NCBI GenBank assembly: GCA_030596915.1
Contig: JAUVSX010000069.1
Coordinates: 1-10,201, forward strand
DNA length: 10,201 bases
Source: Chloroflexota bacterium
Lineage (GTDB): Bacteria > Chloroflexota > Anaerolineae > B4-G1
Reading direction: 5' to 3'
The notes under the pieces: generated by a model
Seen by the model: only the letters and a program-made list of their open reading frames with translations
Database searches by the model: none
What the model was told of the DNA's origin: nothing
Part shown: positions 5,833-10,201 of the stretch, one piece after another
Layout of the letters: every line of letters begins with the position of its first letter
How positions within the stretch are numbered: position 1 is the stretch's first letter
Program-made: the position numbers and the translations under genes

Positions 5833-5860
5833 TCCGCGTCTGCGGGCACCACCGTGACAC

Positions 5861-5994
5861 GGGAGCACCGACCAGTCCCAGATGAGGTCGTGACCCCAGG
5901 CGACCTTGGTTGCACGTGCTCCCAGCCTCCGTCGTGTGCAGCGTTCGGCCAGAGGGCGGATGACGCGCGTACGGATAGCGCCGGTTGCATCCGC
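5861..5994. promoter_or_regulatory. Inverted repeats in the divergent control region
   Basis: Two perfect inverted repeats lie between the divergent promoters: GGGAGCAC (5861-5868) with GTGCTCCC (5916-5923), and GCGGATG (5956-5962) with CATCCGC (5988-5994). The right arm of the second overlaps the putative -35 box of the plus-strand gene. They are possible operators; no regulator gene is adjacent. Apart from these and the promoters, the 288-bp gap holds nothing I recognise. Confidence 0.3.
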
Positions 5995-6013
5995 ACGAAG
6001 GCAAGGGTACAAT
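5985..6013 (+). promoter_or_regulatory. Candidate promoter of the pseudophosphatase/propeller gene
   Basis: TTGCAT (5985-5990) and TACAAT (6008-6013) are spaced by 17 nt. The -10 matches at 5 of 6 positions; the -35 keeps only TTG. Transcription would start near 6020 and leave about 46 nt before ATG 6066. Confidence 0.45.
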
Positions 6014-6065
6014 ACATAAAGGTTGATATCTGGTTGGAAAGACTGCGGTCTCGAATCTTGGAACC

Positions 6066-8270
6066 ATGATGAACTCCTCTAGTCCAACGGGCGTTCCTTT
6101 CGTGCCTGCCGTCGGCACACTGCGGGTGACCGACGGTGAGCGGGCCGAGGAACCGGTCGCGGGCGCCGGTGCCATGGCTACTCCGCGCCGGTCCGCCAGT
6201 GGACGGCTCCGCGAGCACCTGTTCGTCCTGATGCACCTGACTGGCCAGCCATCCCCGCCTCTCTATCAAGAGCTGTGCGACATCGTTTCGCAGACGTACT
6301 GGTCGACGGCCGGCGGCATTACCGCCGCGCTACGCGTGGCGGCTGGAGCTGTCAACCGTCACCTGCTTCGAGCCAACCTGGACTTGGAGCCAGCTCAGCG
6401 AAGCTATGGCAACCTGATCTGCGCCGTCCTCTCCGGTGACGAGGTCTACCTTCTTGAGGCAGGGTCCGTCTGGGCATCCGTCCGGCACCGCAACTGGCAG
6501 GAGAGCTTGCTTCACGGGCAGGATGGACCCGCACTGGGCGGTGGTGCGGCAGCACGCATCCGCCTCTCGCACGCCACGGCCGCTGTGGGCGACACGATGG
6601 TCCTGACCTCTCCCGCACTGGCTGAAGGGGAGCGCAGCGAGGACATCACCCGGGCGCTGGGCGGCGCTAGCGTTGAAGATATCGTGGACGGGTTGTATGA
6701 AGCTCGTTCGGCGGGCGACTACGTCGGCCTTGTGGTCCGATTCAACGGTTGGGGTGCGGACACCGATGAGCCTGGGATCATCCAGCCTGTCGCGATCCCC
6801 ATATTCAACGTTCCGGCGCCGGCGCCGACGGCCCACGTGCCGGCTGTAGAGCCAGCAACATCTCCAGAGCAAGGACGCCGCTGGCGGTCCGAGCCCTCAG
6901 ACACGCCAGGACCCACCCTGGGGAAACGGATGGGTGACTTCGCGCGCCCGGTGGGCGCACTTGCACGTCGCGCTGGCCGGGTGCTGGCTTCTGTCGCTGT
7001 CGCGCTTACCCGGGCGCCGAGAGCACTTGCACAGCGCATTCTCCCTGGCGCCGCCCGGGGCCTCCGTCGCCGCAAGCGGGCAGCACGTCCCGCGCCTCCG
7101 GAGAACCGCACCGTAATGATCGCCCTCGCAATCGGCATTCCCGTCGTGGTGGCGATTCTGGTGGCAGTGGCGTACACGCAGTATGGCACGGATGCTCGGT
7201 TCGACGCCCTCATTGGTATGGCACAGAGTGAGGCAATCCGGGCTCAGGCTGCAGGAGGCGCCTCGGAGGAAGCACGCGAACGCTGGGAAGCGGTTCTATC
7301 TCTTACCGCGCAGGCCGACGAGATGCGGCCCGAGGATCCCGCCGCTACCGGCCTGCGAGACCAGGCACAGGCTGCTCTGGACCAGTTGGATGGTGTCGTG
7401 CGGCTGCACCCGATCAAGCTCTATGAGCTGGGCTCAGGCACGAAGCCGCGGCAGCTAGTCGTCCGAGGACAGATGATCCTCGTTCTCGACCCAAGTGATG
7501 GCTGGGTGGCTGAGTTGACCTACGATCAGGCCAGTGGCAGCCTGGTAGGGGACGAGGCCGCCCCTGTGCTCATAAGCACCGGCCAGGAGCTCGGCCGGGA
7601 AACCGTGGGCGCCCTGCTCGGCCTCACGTGGGTTGATCTCGCCGGCGGTAGGCAGACGAGCGGAGTGGTGATCCTTGAGGCCGGCGGTGCAATCATCAGC
7701 TACGATCCGGCCTCGGGCGGGGAGGGAGGGGGGCGCCGGCTGGTGCGTACGAGACTCGGCTCGCCCCCTTCCGGCGTGCCTCTGAGTATCGGATCGTATG
7801 AGGGTCGTCTGTACATGCTTGATCCGGGCGGCAATCAGCTATGGCGCTACGTACCCAGTGGCGATACCTATCCCGAGAATCCCGAGGCCTACTTCGCGGA
7901 GTCCCCGCCGCTCCCATTTGACGGGGCTGTGCACATGGCAATCGACGGCTACATCTACGTCCTATACGACGACGGAACGGTTCTGAAGTTCCTGGGCGGC
8001 CAGCCTGAGCCCTTCGAAGTACGTGGCGTACCCGGCGACCTTAGCCAGGCTGTGGCATTGGCCGTAGATCCGTCTGGGCGAGGCCGCCAGATCTACGTAG
8101 CGGACCGAGGGAATCAGCGCGTGGTCAGGCTGAGTCCCGACGGCGCCTTCGAGGTCCAGTATCGTGCGGACGAAGGTTTCGCCGAGCTGGAATCTCTGGC
8201 AATTGACCAGACGACTGGAAGGCTATACTTGATCAATGAGGGGCATCTGTACGTCGCCCCGCTCCCGTAA
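6066..8270 (+). CDS. Degenerate PP2C-like domain / transmembrane / beta-propeller protein
   Basis: The 734-aa product has four parts. Residues 46-228 resemble a PPM/PP2C phosphatase: helix with ALRVAAGAVNRHLLRANLDL, then GNLICAVLSGDEVYLLEAGS, and GDTMVLTSPAL near 176-185, ending DYVGLVVRF. The expected metal-binding Asp motifs are missing: no DG-x-GG near the N-terminus, AGS where GDS is usual, and SPAL where SDGL is usual, so it is probably a pseudophosphatase. Residues 240-345 are a Pro-rich then strongly basic linker. A single membrane helix spans about 349-370. After a helical stretch (378-445), residues 446-734 form repeated beta-strand blades with one clear NHL-like blade (ALAVDPSGRGRQIYVADRGN, 664-683). 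Topology would put the phosphatase-like part inside and the propeller outside. ATG 6066 or 6069 starts it; the ribosome site is weak. LCP2 follows 76 bp downstream. The domain call is my reading; function is inferred only as signalling or scaffolding at the envelope. Confidence 0.8.
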   Translation: MMNSSSPTGVPFVPAVGTLRVTDGERAEEPVAGAGAMATPRRSASGRLREHLFVLMHLTGQPSPPLYQELCDIVSQTYWSTAGGITAALRVAAGAVNRHLLRANLDLEPAQRSYGNLICAVLSGDEVYLLEAGSVWASVRHRNWQESLLHGQDGPALGGGAAARIRLSHATAAVGDTMVLTSPALAEGERSEDITRALGGASVEDIVDGLYEARSAGDYVGLVVRFNGWGADTDEPGIIQPVAIPIFNVPAPAPTAHVPAVEPATSPEQGRRWRSEPSDTPGPTLGKRMGDFARPVGALARRAGRVLASVAVALTRAPRALAQRILPGAARGLRRRKRAARPAPPENRTVMIALAIGIPVVVAILVAVAYTQYGTDARFDALIGMAQSEAIRAQAAGGASEEARERWEAVLSLTAQADEMRPEDPAATGLRDQAQAALDQLDGVVRLHPIKLYELGSGTKPRQLVVRGQMILVLDPSDGWVAELTYDQASGSLVGDEAAPVLISTGQELGRETVGALLGLTWVDLAGGRQTSGVVILEAGGAIISYDPASGGEGGGRRLVRTRLGSPPSGVPLSIGSYEGRLYMLDPGGNQLWRYVPSGDTYPENPEAYFAESPPLPFDGAVHMAIDGYIYVLYDDGTVLKFLGGQPEPFEVRGVPGDLSQAVALAVDPSGRGRQIYVADRGNQRVVRLSPDGAFEVQYRADEGFAELESLAIDQTTGRLYLINEGHLYVAPLP
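7715..7733 (+). other. G-quadruplex-forming motif inside the propeller coding region
   Basis: Four G-tracts (7715-7717, 7719-7722, 7724-7726, 7728-7733) are separated by single-nucleotide loops C, A and A on the coding strand, which favours a stable parallel quadruplex in DNA and mRNA. It encodes a Gly-rich segment (SGGEGGG) between propeller blades. Confidence 0.6.
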
Positions 8271-8334
8271 TGGTTCTGTTTGACAACTGCGATCACACGA
8301 CGCAGCAGTCTGGTTGGGCTGCTTCGATGTTGTT

Positions 8335-8349
8335 AGGAGGGTAGACTTG
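8335..8349 (+). promoter_or_regulatory. Ribosome binding site fixing a TTG start for LCP protein 2
   Basis: AGGAGG at 8335-8340 is spaced 6 nt from TTG (8347-8349), an ideal arrangement. The longer in-frame TTG at 8314 lies upstream of this site and has no such signal. Confidence 0.8.
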
Positions 8350-9768
8350 CGGCGCACTTCAAGGCGAGTTAGGCATTCAGTGGGGATGCTCCAGAAGGTG
8401 TTCACGGGAGGGCTGATCGTGCTCTTCCTGGTAATCGCCGTCGCGGCGGGGCTGCTCGTCTTCGACCGCGTGAGGCAGGCGGTCGCTGAGGCGGACTGGT
8501 TACCTGCCCCCGCGGTAGAGGCCTCTGAGGGCACACCGCTGCCTGGCGGCACACCCGAGATCTCCACCCGCGTGGTCTGGGACGGCAAGGAGCGCGTCAA
8601 CATCCTGGCGATGGGTATCGACCAGCGCAGCTACGAGGAGGGACCCTGGCGCACAGATACGATGCTCGTGCTGACGCTCGATCCGGTCACGATGAGCGGC
8701 GGGATGCTCTCCATCCCGCGCGACCTGTGGGTACCTATCCCAGGCTACGAAGAGGGGCGTATCAACACGGCCCACTACCTCGGCGACGCCTACGACTATC
8801 CCGGCGGCGGGCCCGCGCTCGCGGTCAAGACCGTGCAGTATAACCTGGGCGTTCCCATCCACTACTACATACGCGTCAACTTTTCCGCTTTCGAGGAGCT
8901 CATCGATCTCATCGGGGGCATCGACATCGTGGTGGAGGAGGAGATCAACGACTCCGCCTACCCTTGTGACGACGGACCGTGCTATGATCCGCTGTACATC
9001 CCGGCGGGCGAGCAGCATATGGATGGCAGGACGGCGCTGAGATACGCACGCACGCGCCACGGGGGGGGTGGCGACTTCGATCGCGCCAAGCGCCAGCAGC
9101 AACTGCTTGTGGTGGTCTTCGAGAAGATCACCGAGCTTGGGATGCTCCCCCAACTCATCACCAAGGCGCCGAGGCTGTGGGAGACGCTGGAGGGTTCCGT
9201 CGAGACCGATATGCGACTGGACGAGATTGTTGCGCTGGCGAACCTGGCAGAGGGAATGGATTCCCAGAACATACGCACGGGCGTGATGGACCAACACTAC
9301 ACCCAGTTCTGGACAACCCCCTCGGGCCAGCAGGTGCTAATACCGATCCGCGAGCGCATGCGCGAGCTGCGAGACTACATCTTCACGAGCGATGTTCCCA
9401 AACCTGACGTGGATGATCCTGCCGCGCGCCTGCAGGAAGAGGCGGCAACGGTCGCGGTACTGAACGGGACGACGACAGCGGGGCTGGCCGGCAGCACGAC
9501 CGACTATCTCGTGCAGCAGGGCTTGCAGGTCACCCGCACGGACAATGCGGACCTATCGGACTATGCCGAATCCCTCATCATTGTGTACACGGGTAAGAAC
9601 TACACCGCCGAGTACATCGCCCGCCTGCTGAACCTGCCGTCGACAGCGGTCGTGCACGGAGCCGACGAAAACGCAGAGATTGACATCTCCGTGATCCTGG
9701 GGGCGGACTATGTCCCTCCCGCTCCAGAGGCAGCCCCGGAGGGCGAGGAGACGCCTGAGGGCACGTAG
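8347..9768 (+). CDS. LytR-CpsA-Psr (LCP) family protein with C-terminal LytR_C domain (LCP protein 2)
   Basis: From TTG 8347 the protein has 473 aa. A basic N-terminus (MRRTSRRVRH) precedes one membrane anchor at about 18-39. The extracellular LCP domain spans about 84-290: NILAMGIDQR, RTD at 102-104, SIPRD at 122-126, RINTAHYLGDAYDYPGGGP from 138, and YARTRHGGGGDFDRAKRQQQ at 233-252. These Arg/Asp positions bind polyprenyl pyrophosphate in characterised LCP transferases. A LytR_C domain follows at about 366-456 (VAVLNGTT to ILGADYVPP), then an acidic Glu/Pro tail. It is a paralogue of LCP protein 1 with the same domain order but a short linker. A CX4C pair (Cys207, Cys212) in an inserted loop could form a disulfide outside the cell. 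It begins 76 bp after the pseudophosphatase gene, with no clear promoter between, so co-transcription is likely. A G8 run at 9061-9068 precedes the DFDR motif. Confidence 0.95.
   Translation: MRRTSRRVRHSVGMLQKVFTGGLIVLFLVIAVAAGLLVFDRVRQAVAEADWLPAPAVEASEGTPLPGGTPEISTRVVWDGKERVNILAMGIDQRSYEEGPWRTDTMLVLTLDPVTMSGGMLSIPRDLWVPIPGYEEGRINTAHYLGDAYDYPGGGPALAVKTVQYNLGVPIHYYIRVNFSAFEELIDLIGGIDIVVEEEINDSAYPCDDGPCYDPLYIPAGEQHMDGRTALRYARTRHGGGGDFDRAKRQQQLLVVVFEKITELGMLPQLITKAPRLWETLEGSVETDMRLDEIVALANLAEGMDSQNIRTGVMDQHYTQFWTTPSGQQVLIPIRERMRELRDYIFTSDVPKPDVDDPAARLQEEAATVAVLNGTTTAGLAGSTTDYLVQQGLQVTRTDNADLSDYAESLIIVYTGKNYTAEYIARLLNLPSTAVVHGADENAEIDISVILGADYVPPAPEAAPEGEETPEGT
9061..9068 (+). repeat. Homopolymeric G8 tract inside LCP protein 2
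   Basis: Eight consecutive G residues encode glycines just before the DFDR active-site segment. A one-base change would truncate the protein inside the LCP domain. Confidence 0.9.
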
Positions 9769-9802
9769 ACCAGGAACGCGGCTGGGAGGGAGAACACGGA
9801 CC

Positions 9803-9834
9803 GCAGGTATGGAAACCTGCCCCACGGTTTGGGG
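9803..9834 (+). terminator. Paired hairpins downstream of LCP protein 2
   Basis: GCAGGT (9803-9808) pairs with ACCTGC (9815-9820), and CCCCA (9820-9824) pairs with TGGGG (9830-9834). They begin 34 nt after the LCP2 stop. No T-run follows, so termination is only a possibility. Confidence 0.3.
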
Positions 9835-9881
9835 TGACCGGGTCAGTAGGTCAGTAGGCGACTCGGTGATTGGGCGGAGGG
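9834..9881 (+). repeat. 8-bp-period degenerate repeat array, left block
   Basis: Six consecutive 8-nt units each begin with G: GTGACCGG, GTCAGTAG, GTCAGTAG, GCGACTCG, GTGATTGG, GCGGAGGG. Only the second and third are identical; the others share the period and partial sequence. Confidence 0.5.
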
Positions 9882-9942
9882 TGGTTCGTCAATAGCGAGC
9901 GCTCGGCCGGACCGTTTTCCATAGGACTGCCAGTCCGATCTT

Positions 9943-10006
9943 TCGCTGATTCGCTGACTCGTTCATTCGCTGAATCGCTGATTCGCCCTCTCGCTCATTC
10001 GCTGAC
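9943..10006 (+). repeat. 8-bp-period tandem repeat, right block
   Basis: Eight units in exact 8-nt register: TCGCTGAT, TCGCTGAC, TCGTTCAT, TCGCTGAA, TCGCTGAT, TCGCCCTC, TCGCTCAT, TCGCTGAC, followed by a decayed ninth (TTGCGCGA). Every unit keeps TCG at its start. Confidence 0.85.
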
Positions 10007-10016
10007 TTGCGCGAAG

Positions 10017-10140
10017 ACCTGTCAGGTTTCCACCGCATTGCCGTGGCGAAGCGCTCGGGCAGGGACCGCCCCCGGGCTTGTCGAGATCACTATGATTGAC
10101 ATGGTGCCTAATTGGGGCCAAGACAAGGTGTCAGGCTTCC
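10017..10140 (+). repeat. TGTCAGGYTTCC direct repeat pair
   Basis: TGTCAGGTTTCC (10020-10031) and TGTCAGGCTTCC (10129-10140) differ at one of twelve positions. The first copy lies in the palindrome ACCTG-T-CAGGT (10017-10027). No gene is evident between them. Confidence 0.45.
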
Positions 10141-10201
10141 GTTGCCCCCGCCTGTCCGATGGGCCGCTCGTACACGAAAACGCTCCACGCTGCGAAGGGC
10201 G
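10131..10201 (-). CDS. Possible C-terminal fragment of a convergent gene
   Basis: One minus-strand frame is open from the right edge to a TGA at 10131-10133 and reads about 22 residues ending SVFVYERPIGQAGATEA. Its third positions are GC-rich, as in the neighbouring genes, unlike a second open frame here. Too little is visible to name a family, and it may be chance. Confidence 0.25.
   Translation of the reverse strand, partial: PFAAWSVFVYERPIGQAGATEA

Larger units (their letters stand above)
9810..10032. repeat. Symmetric intergenic repeat element with 10-bp inverted ends
   Basis: TGGAAACCTG (9810-9819) and CAGGTTTCCA (10023-10032) are a perfect 10-bp inverted pair enclosing 223 bp. Inside, an 8-bp-period array at 9834-9881 (GTCAGTAG twice, then variants) and one at 9943-10006 (TCGCTGAT/TCGCTGAC units) have opposite orientations. 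Between them are the palindromes CGAGCGCTCG (9896-9905) and GGACTGCCAGTCC (9924-9936). No coding capacity is visible. It could be a MITE- or REP/BIME-like element or a chance collection of palindromes. Confidence 0.45.

Noticed and set aside
8280..8310. Separate promoter for LCP protein 2 from TTGACA at 8280-8285
   Set aside because: No acceptable -10 box occurs 15-19 nt downstream, so I do not call it.
8314..8346. Longer TTG start of LCP protein 2
   Set aside because: The AGGAGG at 8335-8340 lies within this extension and points to TTG 8347; the added residues contain no useful feature.
9943..10014. CRISPR array
   Set aside because: Units are 8 nt with no spacers, and no cas gene is nearby; this is a simple tandem repeat.

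Overview
The window looks like chromosomal DNA from a high-GC, probably uncultured bacterium. I favour Chloroflexota (Anaerolineae-like). The evidence is two LytR-CpsA-Psr (LCP) envelope proteins with Thr/Pro-rich linkers, a SagB-type nitroreductase tail, GTG/TTG/possibly ACG starts, and many short GC-rich intergenic repeats. That placement is inference; no rRNA or other lineage marker is present.

Layout, left to right. (1) 2-244: C-terminal end of a SagB/nitroreductase-family flavoprotein. (2) 245-1963: promoter with an embedded palindrome, then LCP protein 1, whose membrane anchor lies upstream of the first standard start codon. (3) 1964-2094: convergent intergenic gap with an 8-bp-period repeat and a GC hairpin. 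(4) 2095-3955, minus strand: compact yebC-ruvC-ruvA unit with a TATAAT promoter and a leader of about 125 nt. (5) 4122-5096, minus strand: fmt, ending in a hairpin that includes its stop codon. (6) 5190-5777, minus strand: an unrecognised two-helix membrane protein with a near-consensus sigma-A-type promoter. (7) 5778-6065: divergent control region. (8) 6066-8270, plus: a large protein with a degenerate PP2C-like cytoplasmic domain, one membrane helix and an extracytoplasmic beta-propeller. (9) 8347-9768, plus: LCP protein 2, probably co-transcribed with the preceding gene. (10) 9769-10201: non-coding, dense in palindromes and 8-bp-period repeats, possibly reaching the tail of a convergent gene at the right edge.

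How the genes fit together: ruvA and ruvC belong to Holliday-junction processing (no ruvB here), yebC to the usual ruv neighbourhood, and fmt to initiator-tRNA formylation. The envelope theme comes from the two LCP proteins, expected to attach glycopolymers to cell wall or other acceptors, and the pseudophosphatase/propeller protein beside LCP2. The most unusual points are that pseudophosphatase architecture, the C10 and G8 runs in the two LCP genes, the non-standard start of LCP1, and a related 8-bp repeat family just downstream of both LCP genes. I did not find CRISPR, transposase, phage, toxin-antitoxin or RNA-gene signatures, and I see no clear new defence-type system.
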